NCBI RefSeq assembly: GCF_016587415.1
Contig: NZ_BNJI01000001.1
Location: 5,061,501-5,125,500, forward strand
Source: Ktedonobacter sp. SOSP1-85
GTDB taxonomy: Bacteria; Chloroflexota; Ktedonobacteria; Ktedonobacterales; Ktedonobacteraceae
Direction of reading: 5' to 3'
DNA: 64,000 nt
This document shows positions 9,344 to 18,804 of the stretch, one piece after another. The number at the start of each line of letters is the position of its first letter. Within the stretch, counting starts at the first letter, position 1. A program made the position numbers and the translations under genes. Under the pieces are notes generated by a model. It had not been told where the DNA came from. It worked only from the letters and a program-made list of their open reading frames with translations, and did not search any database.

Positions 9344-9576
9344 GTTCTGCTCCTTGTCGATGTTGTGTAATGAGGATCTTCTGGCTGGCATCCCTCAGTT
9401 GCCTGAATCTTCGAACTCTTTTGCCCTCAACCCTTCTGAATAATTACAAAATTTGTATTGATATAGTTCTATCTAAGTACGTGTTTTGTCGTTATTACTC
9501 TGTGTTGCTCTCATGTTTCGCTTTGAAGTTTATGAACACCTAAACGTGACGCCTTATCCTATTTTTTGCAAAAAAT

Positions 9577-9599
9577 AACCTGGGTACTGCTCCCAGGTT
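9577..9599. terminator. bidirectional intrinsic terminator
   Basis: Stem AACCTGGG (9577-9584) pairs with CCCAGGTT (9592-9599) over a 7-base loop. On the plus strand it is followed by TCTTTGTTTTG, on the minus strand by a run of six T, so it can end transcripts from either side. It would stop read-through from the AIPR gene towards the TPR gene. Confidence 0.6.
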
Positions 9600-9821
9600 T
9601 CTTTGTTTTGATTCTTGTGATTTTATGATTGCCTTTGGGTTGGTAGGAGCGCATGGATGTCAGAATATAAACTGTATAGCTCGTGCTTAATTTCTAAGCC
9701 AGGGGATTTTAAGTCCCTCTTATAGTCAAGTTGGCCTGTGGAGCAGTTTTATAAGTTCTGTGTTACTGCTATTGCAGGGGATAAAAAAGGCGATTTTGGA
9801 TGATTGGTTTTAAATGTTTTA

Positions 9822-9963
9822 GGCATGGTTCAAACTGTGCTCAAACCAATGTGACAATTTGAACGATCTGGTGATCGAAAAATTAATTCCAAAATGGCTT
9901 CCAGAGAGGCTTTAGGTTTTATCTCGCCTCGTTCACAATTGTCACATGGATTTGAACCATGCC
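9822..9963. repeat. 142-bp inverted-repeat element
   Basis: GGCATGGTTCAAA at 9822-9834 is matched by its exact complement at 9951-9963. A second inner block (9847-9866) pairs with 9929-9950 with small mismatches and contains TGTGACAATT. The centre (about 60 bases) is AT-rich without a reading frame. The shape suits a miniature inverted-repeat element or a long structured RNA; no transposase is nearby to match. Confidence 0.5.
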
Positions 9964-10022
9964 TTAACCTTTATTGCTAACTATTTTCTCCTGGCCAGCT
10001 CGTTTGCCAATTATATGTTTTA

Positions 10023-10053
10023 AAAGGGAACTATTCTTCTTGTAGTTCCCTTT
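10023..10053 (-). terminator. intrinsic terminator of the AIPR gene
   Basis: AAAGGGAACTA (10023-10033) pairs perfectly with TAGTTCCCTTT (10043-10053), loop of nine bases. On the minus strand the stem is followed by TAAAAC after a T-rich end. It lies about 60 bases past the stop of the AIPR gene at 10114. Confidence 0.6.
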
Positions 10054-10113
10054 ATTTCTTGTAAAAAGAATATTTACCATAAGATTAACTCGTTGGATAG
10101 ATTTATAAAATTT

Positions 10114-11883
10114 TTATTTTATATTAGTCGCATTGAATTTATCCATTCTTTCTTGCATGTCTCTTTCAACACAAAAGTTTCTATATAACTTGTTGAAGTC
10201 AAGGCTTTTGCTTCGGCTAAACATATTCTGTTGTATCTCTGTAGGATCTGCATCGATACTAACTTCTTGCATCCATACTTTAACTGCGTAAATGTAACAT
10301 CTTAGAAATGCCTCACTATTGTTATCAAGCATCTTTTGAGCTTCTAAAAAAAATTTTTTCATTCTCTCATATTCTAATGTTGGGTCTGACTCACGCTTCG
10401 CGATGTTAATGTTCACTAGCCCGCATAAAGCAAGAATAGTAATAAAGCATCTGTAGGAAAGGCTATCCTCTTTGTAAAGTCTGTCAAATAAATTAGCATA
10501 TGATTCGTCTTTGAATGTTTCTTGCGCTAATTTTAAGCCTCTCTGAGAAGCTGTTTGTAAAGAAAATACTATATCAAATATCTTTGAGCCATACTTATCA
10601 TCCTTGTAAAACTTTTGCAGTAAATCTTGCATTAAATGATTATAGTGTACTTCAAAAATGTTTTTAGGAGATTTGCTAAATATACCTATGTAAATGAGGC
10701 GAGTCTCTTCGTATACAACTTTTCGGTCGTAGATGTCTTCAATGATTTGAAAAGGTGATTTTAAAGGGCTATCAACTTGGACCCCTGATATTGCCGCTGC
10801 TCTTTTAACAAGCTGAGGTCTTAAGTATTGTGCTAATTCAAGATCAATATCTGCTACTGAATTTTGGTAGTTGGCTGAGGTTGCTATGTCCCATGATTCA
10901 CTTATTTCAACGATTTTGGCCAGTACGTAACAGTCTTGTTTTGCATGTTCAACAATGCACATTGTGGTTTGGCAGCCATTGACAACACTGCTGTTATGCA
11001 ACGTAAGTTCTTTAGGCGATGCTCCCATTTCTACTTTAGCTGCGCTAAAAACTATACCGTTATTTCTTGACAGCATTTTATCAGCATCATTTACTATGGT
11101 TTTGACAATTTCTTTATTTGGTGTTTTTCTATTAGCTTTTTCTTTATTGTTTATGCCGAGAAAGTCCCGTATATTTTCAAAGAATAAAGCATCACCCATT
11201 TTGTCATAAAGTTTTCTTAAGGAGGTGCTAGAAAGAACGCCAATATAAACGTTATCTTTGTGGATTATATCAGTCTCAAAGTCTAATTGAATCTTGGTAT
11301 TAACTTTGTTAATTTTGCTGTAAGAGGCTTGTAATATAGTTAAGATTTGATGGCCGTCTATAATTTGCAGGCGTTTTGCTTGTATTAAATCATTATAAAA
11401 ACTCTTTGAAGAAAAAGCCCTTTTTTTGTACTGCGTTAATAATCCTTGTATTGGAGAGAGGGTGACTACCATAAAACTGCTCTCCAAAGAGTCAAAATTC
11501 ATGAGTAATTGTCCATTGTTAGCTTGCAAAGTAGACTGGGAAAAAGCATGAAATTTGCTTATTATGTTGTCAATGTCTTCTGATTTATTGATCCATAATT
11601 TAGATTGAATATAAAGAGTTCGGCCATCTTTTCTTTTTGCTATAAGGTCTATACCTTCATCTCTAGTTTTTTTGCTGTTCAATGTAGGTAGATCAAACTC
11701 ACTTCCCATATCTGTTTGGGGGACTAATTTTGCCACAGCGTGGGCAAATCGGCTGCCTTTTTCGGTTGTATTTAATCCATGTAGTTGACCGCTAAAATAT
11801 TGGGCTAAATCGTCATATGATCTCAAATATATGGGAAGATCATCTACGTGAAAATCAAAAGATGGCTGAATGGCATGATTCAT
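10114..11883 (-). CDS. AIPR-family abortive infection protein with nuclease-like N-terminus
   Basis: A 589-residue protein whose centre carries the AIPR (abortive infection phage resistance) signature: LFFENIRDFLG (about 237-247), DADKMLSRNNGIVFSAAKVE (about 273-292) and NSSVVNGCQTT (about 303-313). The N-terminal 190 residues contain DEGIDLIAKRKDGRTLYIQSKLW, which has the D-x(n)-QxK layout of a PD-(D/E)XK / Mrr-like restriction fold, so I infer a nuclease-like domain fused to AIPR. The gene is strikingly AT-rich compared with its neighbours, has AAGGGAG 11 bases before the ATG, and its own terminator. It lies next to a type I restriction system. A role in phage defence by cell shutdown is likely from the family and the context but is not proven by the sequence. 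Confidence 0.8.
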   Translation of the reverse strand: MNHAIQPSFDFHVDDLPIYLRSYDDLAQYFSGQLHGLNTTEKGSRFAHAVAKLVPQTDMGSEFDLPTLNSKKTRDEGIDLIAKRKDGRTLYIQSKLWINKSEDIDNIISKFHAFSQSTLQANNGQLLMNFDSLESSFMVVTLSPIQGLLTQYKKRAFSSKSFYNDLIQAKRLQIIDGHQILTILQASYSKINKVNTKIQLDFETDIIHKDNVYIGVLSSTSLRKLYDKMGDALFFENIRDFLGINNKEKANRKTPNKEIVKTIVNDADKMLSRNNGIVFSAAKVEMGASPKELTLHNSSVVNGCQTTMCIVEHAKQDCYVLAKIVEISESWDIATSANYQNSVADIDLELAQYLRPQLVKRAAAISGVQVDSPLKSPFQIIEDIYDRKVVYEETRLIYIGIFSKSPKNIFEVHYNHLMQDLLQKFYKDDKYGSKIFDIVFSLQTASQRGLKLAQETFKDESYANLFDRLYKEDSLSYRCFITILALCGLVNINIAKRESDPTLEYERMKKFFLEAQKMLDNNSEAFLRCYIYAVKVWMQEVSIDADPTEIQQNMFSRSKSLDFNKLYRNFCVERDMQERMDKFNATNIK

Positions 11884-12094
11884 TATTGATTGGCTCCCTT
11901 CAGTGTGCTCCTCAAGTGTCTTTTCTACCTGAACAAAGGGCTAGTATTTAGAAGATCATTATACATAGTTTTAGTTTCTATTCGCAAGTATATTAACTTT
12001 TCACTCTACAATCAGCATTAATTGCTTCTGGCTCTCACTTAATAGCCCATAGATTGTATTTCTTCTTGCTTTTAGAGGTTTAGTACTTTGGAAG

Positions 12095-12350
12095 GATGGC
12101 AACGTTCAAGAGCAAATGGTTTGATCATTTGTGGTACCTGAACCATCATGACAGTCTTGGTGATAATTTGGATGATAATGAATAGCACTGAGGATGATAC
12201 CCACACTGTTATGATTGGTAGCGATATTAATATTTTTCCATTGAGGTGCCGGGTCGAGGATGAGGTGTGTTTGGTGTTTTGGGGCGTAGCCCTGCCCAGG
12301 CATATGTGAATATGTTTTGTGCCAAGCTTTGAACTAACTGCGATTAGTTG
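12095..12350 (-). pseudogene. degenerate 3' fragment of thiO-like oxidase gene
   Basis: The minus strand preserves, over several frames, the end of a glycine-oxidase-like protein: remnants read CLGRATPQNTKHT, then LDPAPQWKNINIATNHNSVG, then VPQMIKPFALERC. These match in order RPKTPDTRPILGPAPQWG, ILATGHNNVGIIL and MPQIIQPFTLERF of the better-preserved copy at 18805-19939. The DNA of the two copies aligns along some 250 bases at roughly 70 percent by eye. Several frameshifts prevent any product. It sits just upstream of hsdM and, with the other copy, brackets the restriction operon in the same orientation. Confidence 0.7.
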
Positions 12351-12594
12351 AAGCAATGACAGTCCTTTCACTAGTGCCTCGTTGCCCTCACTGGAAAATC
12401 TCCTTTGGGTTAAGTCTGAAGAGTTGCTGCACCGGATGAAGCTAGTCAGATGGTGATATTAGTGATAGAATTGTAGAGAATGTTGCAGCAAAACTAAAGA
12501 GCTGACATATTTGCACAGATTGGTGGTTATTCATTAATTTGCTATATTGTCGGCTTAATAAGTCCGTAACAAATATAAATTGCTAGGACAAATG
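12351..12594. other. gap before hsdM
   Basis: About 240 AT-rich bases between the thiO remnant and hsdM with no gene. It must hold the promoter of the restriction operon, but I could not pick a convincing -35/-10 pair. TAGGA ahead of the hsdM start is the likely ribosome binding site. Confidence 0.35.
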
Positions 12595-14154
12595 ATGGTC
12601 AGCCAAGAATTGAAAAAAACACTTTGGGCAACAGCAGACAAACTGCGTTCTAACATGGACGCAGCCGAATATAAACATATCGTTCTCGGTCTCATTTTCC
12701 TAAAATATGTTTCCGATACGTTTTCCGAACGCCGGTCGGAGTTGCGTCGTAAGTTTACCGATCCTAATGATGAATATTATCTCTCTGATCAGGTCAGTTT
12801 GGAAAGAGAACTGGAAGACCGGGACTATTATACAGAAGCCAGTGTATTCTGGATACCGGAGACTGCGCGCTGGGAGAGCATACGCGATAATGCCAAGCAA
12901 CCCAATCTTGGCAGGCTGATAGACGATGCACTTTTTGCCATCGAAGCCGAAAATCCACGCTTGAAAAATATCCTGGATAAACGCTTTGCTCGTACAGAGC
13001 TTGAACCAGGCAGGTTGGGTGAACTGGTCGATCTAATTTCTAAAATTGGCTTTGAGAAGGGAAAATCCCGTGATGTATTGGGCGAGGTGTACGAATATTT
13101 TCTTGGCCAGTTTGCAAACGCTGAAGGCAAGAAGGGTGGACAATTTTATACTCCTGCTTCTATCGTCAAAGTGATTGTGGAAATCATCGCCCCGCATAAG
13201 GGCAAGGTATATGATCCTTGCTGCGGCTCTGGTGGTATGTTTGTCCAGTCCGAAAAATTCATCGAATCGCATGGCGGCAGATTTGGCGACATCAGCATTT
13301 ATGGACAGGAAGGCAATCCTACGACCTGGCGACTGGTGGCAATGAACCTGGCTATTAGGGGAATGGACTTTAATCTAGGTAAAGAACCTGCTGATACATT
13401 CACCCGCAATCAGCACCCGGACTTGCGAGCGGATTACATCATGGCAAATCCGCCTTTTAATATTTCTGACTGGTGGAACGAGAAACTCGCCTGGGATGCG
13501 CGATGGGAATATGGCCCCCCACCTGTTGGCAATGCTAACTATGCGTGGTTGTCACATATCCTGTATCATTTGAAACCTTCCGGTTTAGCAGGTGTAGTGC
13601 TGGCAAACGGCTCTATGTCCTCCAACCAGAGTAATGAGGATGTGATCCGCAAGGAAATGATTGAGCGTGACGTGGTGGATTGTATGGTTGCCCTGCCACC
13701 GCAGCTCTTCTTCAATACGCAGATTCCAGCTTGTTTATGGTTTCTGACCAAAGACAAACGCACCAATGGTCGTGATCGGCGTGGGGAAATCCTGTTCATT
13801 GACGCCCGCAAGCTGGGGCGCATGGAAACTCGCGTAACTCGCGTGTTTGATGAAGCCGATGTTGCCAAAATCGCTACCGCTTATCATGCCTGGCGGACGG
13901 ACGACGAAACCAAAGAAAAATATCAGAACGTTCCAGGCTTCGCGTATGCTGCGAAGAAAGAGGAAGTAAAAGCCCACGATTATGTCCTCACACCGGGGCG
14001 CTATGTCGGAGCAGAAGAAATTGAGGATGATGACGAAACCTTTGCCGAGAAAATGCAACGCCTGACCGTTCAACTGGCGGATCAAATGCAGCAATCGCAG
14101 GCAATAGATGCTGAAATCAGGAAACAACTGGCACAAGTGGGGTTCACACTATGA
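12595..14154 (+). CDS. hsdM: type I restriction-modification system, methyltransferase subunit
   Basis: N6-adenine DNA methyltransferase subunit of a type I system, 519 residues. The N-terminal HsdM_N helical domain begins ELKKTLWATADKLR and contains AAEYKHIVLGLIFLKYVSD. The SAM-binding motif I is DPCCGSGGMF (about residues 205-214) after FYTPASIVKVIVEII, and the catalytic motif IV is NPPFN (about 284-288). Two adjacent ATGs (12592 and 12595) are possible; AGGA at 12585-12588 fits 12595 best, and a TTG further upstream is less likely. Length is normal. It opens the operon hsdM, small frame, hsdS, hsdR with overlapping stops and starts. Confidence 0.95.
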   Translation: MVSQELKKTLWATADKLRSNMDAAEYKHIVLGLIFLKYVSDTFSERRSELRRKFTDPNDEYYLSDQVSLERELEDRDYYTEASVFWIPETARWESIRDNAKQPNLGRLIDDALFAIEAENPRLKNILDKRFARTELEPGRLGELVDLISKIGFEKGKSRDVLGEVYEYFLGQFANAEGKKGGQFYTPASIVKVIVEIIAPHKGKVYDPCCGSGGMFVQSEKFIESHGGRFGDISIYGQEGNPTTWRLVAMNLAIRGMDFNLGKEPADTFTRNQHPDLRADYIMANPPFNISDWWNEKLAWDARWEYGPPPVGNANYAWLSHILYHLKPSGLAGVVLANGSMSSNQSNEDVIRKEMIERDVVDCMVALPPQLFFNTQIPACLWFLTKDKRTNGRDRRGEILFIDARKLGRMETRVTRVFDEADVAKIATAYHAWRTDDETKEKYQNVPGFAYAAKKEEVKAHDYVLTPGRYVGAEEIEDDDETFAEKMQRLTVQLADQMQQSQAIDAEIRKQLAQVGFTL

Positions 14155-14246
14155 CGGAAGACGGGTTTGGTTTTGACGCGGGTAGAGGTGCATTTAAAAA
14201 GTTTGAAGAAACTGGAGCAAATAGAATCAAAAGCCAGCAACGCTAG
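14151..14246 (+). CDS. 31-aa frame overlapping hsdM stop
   Basis: The hsdM stop overlaps an ATG in the form ATGA, the same coupling seen between hsdS and hsdR. The frame encodes MTEDGFGFDAGRGAFKKFEE and eleven more residues, ending 30 bases before the hsdS start. It resembles no known domain. It may be a translationally coupled small protein, or the residue of an older gene (for example a former hsdS start or an accessory gene) kept for coupling. Confidence 0.4.
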   Translation: MTEDGFGFDAGRGAFKKFEETGANRIKSQQR

Positions 14247-14276
14247 GCCCCTCAAGAAAAAGAAAGGTGATATGCG

Positions 14277-15647
14277 ATGGCGGAGTGGCGAAAAGTCAAA
14301 TTGGGTGAACTCAGTTCTAAAAATCCTGGCGCGATTGCAATTGGGCCGTTTGGCTCACGCATGAAAGCTGATTGCTATGTTTCTTTTGGAGTACCAGTAA
14401 TCCGAGGCACAAATATTTCAGATAATCGAAAATGGAAAGGGGATTGGGTTTACGTTTCGGAACAGGTAGCAGACTCTATGCCCAATTGTAATGTTAGATC
14501 GGGTGATCTGGTTTTTCCTCATCGAGGTTCAATTGGCGAGGTAGCGATTATCCCTGACAATAGCTTGCGATATATGATTTCGACAAGTCTGATGAAATTC
14601 ACTTCTGATCCTGAGAAAGCGAATCCCCTCTATCTTTTTTACTATTTTCGCTCTCCCGCAGGAAGATCAGAAATAATGAAGTATTCATCGCAAGTGGGAA
14701 CTCCGGGAATAGGCCAACCACTTGCATCAATGAGGCAATTTGAAGTCTACCTTCCACCTTTGGCTGAACAAAATAATATAGCTTCTTTGCTGGCTATCAT
14801 TGATGATAAAATTGCACTGAATCAGCATATGAATGATACACTTGAAGACATAGCGAGAGCGCTTTTCAAATCATGGTTTGTGGATTTTGACCCAGTAAAA
14901 GCTAAAGCAGAAGGCCATGAACCTGAAGGCTTAGATGAAGCTACTGCCGCTTTATTCCCATCTAACTTCACTGAATCATCCCTTGGTCTTATCCCAGAGG
15001 GGTGGGAAATCTCTACTGTTGAGGAAATTGCACAACAAGTGGCTATGGGGCCGTTTGGCTCCTCAATCAAAGTTTCTACATTTGTCAGTAAGGGAATTCC
15101 TATTATCAGTGGTCAGCATCTGAATGATGTGATGCTGACGGATAACGAATTTAATTTTGTCACAGAGGAACACGCTGAAAAACTAAAGAAAGCTAATGTC
15201 AAACGAGGAGATGTAGTATTTACTCACGCAGGAAACATAGGGCAAGTTTCCTATATTCCCGAAGGCTCAAAGTTTGAACGTTACATTCTTTCACAGCGTC
15301 AGTTTTATCTTCGCTGTAACGAACAAAAAATGTCACCGTTATTTATGGTTTATTTTTTTAAGTCACCTGAAGGACAACATAGATTGCTAGCTAATACCTC
15401 ACAAACCGGAGTTCCTTCAATTGCAAGGCCAGTAAGTTACTTAAGAACTATCACGTTTACTAAGCCTTCTAAAAAGATACTTGAAGAATTCGATAAGATT
15501 ATCCTTTCGCTTCATAAGAAAATTCTTGCTAACTCCAAAGAAGTAAACAATTTATCCGAGTTGCGCGACCTGCTCCTTCCTCGCCTCATCTCTGGCAAAC
15601 TGAGAGTAGGTGAGATCAGCGAAATCGCGGAAGCAGTGGCATCATGA
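14277..15647 (+). CDS. hsdS: type I restriction-modification system, specificity subunit
   Basis: Sequence-recognition subunit, 456 residues, with the usual two-fold layout. Target recognition domain 1 covers about 1-165 (opening KVKLGELSS and IAIGPFGSRMKADCY), the first conserved helical spacer about 160-215 (AEQNNIASLLAIIDDKIALN, then ARALFKSWFVDFDPVKAK), domain 2 about 240-395 (VAMGPFGSSIKVSTF), and the C-terminal helix ends LRDLLLPRLISGKL. Both domains start with the same GPFGS motif, as is common for half-repeats. AAAGGTGA precedes the ATG. Its stop overlaps the hsdR start. The two halves determine a bipartite DNA site that cannot be read from sequence. Confidence 0.95.
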   Translation: MAEWRKVKLGELSSKNPGAIAIGPFGSRMKADCYVSFGVPVIRGTNISDNRKWKGDWVYVSEQVADSMPNCNVRSGDLVFPHRGSIGEVAIIPDNSLRYMISTSLMKFTSDPEKANPLYLFYYFRSPAGRSEIMKYSSQVGTPGIGQPLASMRQFEVYLPPLAEQNNIASLLAIIDDKIALNQHMNDTLEDIARALFKSWFVDFDPVKAKAEGHEPEGLDEATAALFPSNFTESSLGLIPEGWEISTVEEIAQQVAMGPFGSSIKVSTFVSKGIPIISGQHLNDVMLTDNEFNFVTEEHAEKLKKANVKRGDVVFTHAGNIGQVSYIPEGSKFERYILSQRQFYLRCNEQKMSPLFMVYFFKSPEGQHRLLANTSQTGVPSIARPVSYLRTITFTKPSKKILEEFDKIILSLHKKILANSKEVNNLSELRDLLLPRLISGKLRVGEISEIAEAVAS

Positions 15648-18600
15648 CACACGTCACAGAAGATCAACTTGAACGAGCAGCATTGGGCTGGTTCCGGACA
15701 CTAGGTTATCAGGTAGTCTTCGGCCCGGATATAGCCCCGCCACCAGACGGAGTAGGGCCTGAGCGCGACAATTACCGCCAGACCATCCTTATGGAGCGCC
15801 TGAAGACCCGGCTCCAAGCTATCAATCCGGCTATTCCCGTGGTTGCCATAGATGATGCTATTCGCCAGATTCTTGTCCCAAACCTGCCTACTGTCATCCA
15901 GGTCAATAGGCAGCTTCACCGCTGGCTGCGGGATGGTGTCAAGGTGCAATATCAGCGTGACAATGAGACCGTTGGTGATCAGGTCTACCTGCTGGATTTC
16001 TCCGAACCGACCAAGAATGACTGGTTAGTGGTAAACCAATTTTCCATTCAAGGGCCGCAGCGCACCCGCCGTCCGGACATCATTGTTTTCTTAAATGGAC
16101 TACCCGTTGCCGTACTGGAGCTTAAAAATCCAGCAGACGAAGAAGCTGATATCTGGAAAGCCTTCGATCAACTCCAGACATACAAGGAGCAAATTCCCGA
16201 CTTATTCAATACCAATGAAGTATTGATTATTTCCGATGGTGTGACCGCTCGTATGGGTTCACTGACTGCCGATAAGGAACGCTTCTCGACCTGGCGCACG
16301 ATTGATGGCCGTTCGAATGATCCGCTAGGTCCAATGCGAGAACTGGAAACGCTGATAAAAGGCGTTTTCAATAAGGAATTCTTCCTGGATTACCTGCGGA
16401 ATTATATCCTTTTTGAGGAAGATAAAGAAGGCATTATCAAAAAAATAGCAGGATATCATCAGTTTCATGCTGTACGATCAGCCATGACCAGGACTCTTGC
16501 TGCTGCCGCTATTGATGGCGACCATAAGGCTGGTGTGGTATGGCATACGCAAGGTTCCGGCAAGAGCATATCTATGGCTTGTTACGCTGGTAAGGTCATG
16601 ACAGGCCCGGAGATGAAAAATCCGACTATTGTAGTAGTAACCGACAGAAATGACCTGGACGGCCAGCTTTTTGGCACGTTCAGCATGGCCAAGGATTTAT
16701 TACGTGAAACACCTGTGCAGGCCGACAACCGCAAGGGATTACGGGAATTACTTGAAAACCGGCCATCGGGTGGAATTATTTTTACTACTATTCAGAAATT
16801 CACTCCTGGTGAGGATGAAGATAGTTTTCCTGTTCTATCCGAGCGGCACAATATCGTGGTTATCTGTGATGAAGCCCATCGCACACAATATGGGCTGGAA
16901 GCCCGTCTGAATAAAAAAGGCGAGTATGAATATGGGTACGCAAAACACATGCGTGACGGCCTGCCCAATGCAACCTTTATTGCCTTTACAGGGACACCTG
17001 TTTCTCAGACCGACCGTGACACACGGGCGGTTTTTGGCCCGGACATCCATGTGTATGATATGGAACAGGCGGAAAAAGATCAGGCCACAGTTAAAATTTA
17101 CTATGAAGGACGGCTGGCCAAGCTGGAACTTAATAACAATGAGAATCTCAGGATTGATGAAGAATTTGATGAACTGACGGAAGACCAGGAAGAAAGTGCT
17201 GCTGCTAAAACCAGATCTCGCTGGGCGGCATTAGAAAAATTAGTGGGAACGGAACCTCGCATTAAACAGATTGCCGCCGATCTGGTGCAACATTTTGAAG
17301 CCAGGCTTAGGGTAATTGATGGTAAGGCTATGGTCGTAGCTATGAGCCGGGAAATCTGCGCTCATTTGTTTAATGCTATCGTAGATTTACGCCCGGAATG
17401 GCATGATGATGATCCCAAAAGAGGGGTAATAAAAATAGTCATGACCGGTTCTTCCAGCGATAAAGCCATACTACGCCCTCATCTTTACTCCAAGCAAGTC
17501 AAGAAGGATTTGGAGCAAAGATATAAAGACCCTGCTGATCCCTTTAAAATCGTCATTGTGCGAGATATGTGGCTCACTGGATTTGATGCACCGTGCTTGC
17601 ATTCGATGTATGTTGATAAGCCAATGCGCGGGCATACCTTAATGCAGGCTATAGCCCGTGTGAACCGCGTATTTAGGGATAAACCGGGCGGGTTAGTGGT
17701 TGATTATATCGGCATCGCAAATGAATTGCGCGAAGCGCTGAATGAATACACCGCCAGCGGCGGTAAAGGGGAGCCAACAGAAGTTATTGAGAAAGCCTTT
17801 GGCGTCTTTCTTGAAAAACTCAGCATAGCACGCGGCATGATGCACGGATTTGACTATGACGACTATGAAACTGAAGCCTTTGAATTACTGCCGGGAGCGG
17901 CAGACCATGTCCTTAGTCAGAAAGACGGCCAGAAACGCTTTGCTGATTGTGTTACAGGCATGACCCGAGCTTTTGCCTTGTGCAGTACCTATGAAGATGC
18001 GATTCCCTATCGGGAGGAAGTGGCTTTCCTGCAAGCCATAAAAGCCGTGATTACCAAGCATAGTACAGCGTCCAGCAAGCTTGATGACGAACAACGGGAA
18101 CATGCGTTAAGGCAAATTGTAAGTAAAGCTATTGCCGCAGACGGGGTGGTGGATATATTCGCGGCGGCAGGATTGAAAAATCCGAATATTGGGCTTTTAT
18201 CGGATGAGTTTCTCAATGATGTCCGCCTGCTCCCCCATAAAAATCTGGCAGTTGCGCTTTTGGAACGACTGCTAAAAAACGATATTAAGTCACGGTTCCA
18301 GAACAATGTGGTACAGAACAAGAAATTTACTGATCTATTGCAACAATCCCTGAATAATTATCGTAACCGCGCTATTGAAACAGCCCAGGTGATCGAAGAA
18401 CTGATTGCTATGGCACAGGAATTTAGAGCTGCGGCGGAGCGCGGCGAGGATTTAGGATTAAGCGCCGATGAAATAGCATTTTACGATGCCCTAGAAACTA
18501 ACCAGGCAGCGGTAAGGGAATTGGGCGACGACATTCTCAGAAAAATTGCTGCGGAATTAACTGACCGGCTTCGTAAAAACATATCTGTTGACTGGTCTGT

Positions 18601-18739
18601 ACGAGAGACGGTTAGAGCAAAACTGAGGCTTTTGGTAAAACGTATTTTACGAAAATATAAATATCCTCCTGATTTAGAGCAACGCGCTATTGATTTAGTT
18701 CTTCAACAGGCAGAAACATTATCTGAAACCTGGGTATAA
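15644..18739 (+). CDS. hsdR: type I restriction-modification system, endonuclease/translocase subunit
   Basis: Restriction and DNA-translocation subunit of 1031 residues. The N-terminal nuclease domain contains TRRPDIIVFLNGLPVAVLEL followed by KNP, the D-x(n)-ExK catalytic core (about residues 141-165). The SF2 motor follows with Walker A WHTQGSGKSISM (about 300-311), the DEAH box ICDEAHRTQYG (about 408-418), FTGTP (about 447-451) and motif VI MQAIARVNRVFRD (about 665-677). The long helical C-terminus binds HsdM/HsdS. All signature residues are present and the length is typical, so the operon should be functional. It starts with ATG overlapping the hsdS stop. Confidence 0.95.
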   Translation: MTHVTEDQLERAALGWFRTLGYQVVFGPDIAPPPDGVGPERDNYRQTILMERLKTRLQAINPAIPVVAIDDAIRQILVPNLPTVIQVNRQLHRWLRDGVKVQYQRDNETVGDQVYLLDFSEPTKNDWLVVNQFSIQGPQRTRRPDIIVFLNGLPVAVLELKNPADEEADIWKAFDQLQTYKEQIPDLFNTNEVLIISDGVTARMGSLTADKERFSTWRTIDGRSNDPLGPMRELETLIKGVFNKEFFLDYLRNYILFEEDKEGIIKKIAGYHQFHAVRSAMTRTLAAAAIDGDHKAGVVWHTQGSGKSISMACYAGKVMTGPEMKNPTIVVVTDRNDLDGQLFGTFSMAKDLLRETPVQADNRKGLRELLENRPSGGIIFTTIQKFTPGEDEDSFPVLSERHNIVVICDEAHRTQYGLEARLNKKGEYEYGYAKHMRDGLPNATFIAFTGTPVSQTDRDTRAVFGPDIHVYDMEQAEKDQATVKIYYEGRLAKLELNNNENLRIDEEFDELTEDQEESAAAKTRSRWAALEKLVGTEPRIKQIAADLVQHFEARLRVIDGKAMVVAMSREICAHLFNAIVDLRPEWHDDDPKRGVIKIVMTGSSSDKAILRPHLYSKQVKKDLEQRYKDPADPFKIVIVRDMWLTGFDAPCLHSMYVDKPMRGHTLMQAIARVNRVFRDKPGGLVVDYIGIANELREALNEYTASGGKGEPTEVIEKAFGVFLEKLSIARGMMHGFDYDDYETEAFELLPGAADHVLSQKDGQKRFADCVTGMTRAFALCSTYEDAIPYREEVAFLQAIKAVITKHSTASSKLDDEQREHALRQIVSKAIAADGVVDIFAAAGLKNPNIGLLSDEFLNDVRLLPHKNLAVALLERLLKNDIKSRFQNNVVQNKKFTDLLQQSLNNYRNRAIETAQVIEELIAMAQEFRAAAERGEDLGLSADEIAFYDALETNQAAVRELGDDILRKIAAELTDRLRKNISVDWSVRETVRAKLRLLVKRILRKYKYPPDLEQRAIDLVLQQAETLSETWV

Positions 18740-18804
18740 CAAACAGCAAAACGGGACTGGTCAGCGCATGGTAGCTGAAGCGAACTACACTTTTTGAATG
18801 TTCG

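Larger units (their letters stand above)
9344..10113. other. 770-bp AT-rich gap
   Basis: No gene is visible between the TPR gene and the AIPR gene. The stretch is much richer in A and T than the flanking genes and contains two terminator-like hairpins and one 142-bp inverted-repeat element, listed separately. It marks the left boundary of the defence island. Confidence 0.5.
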
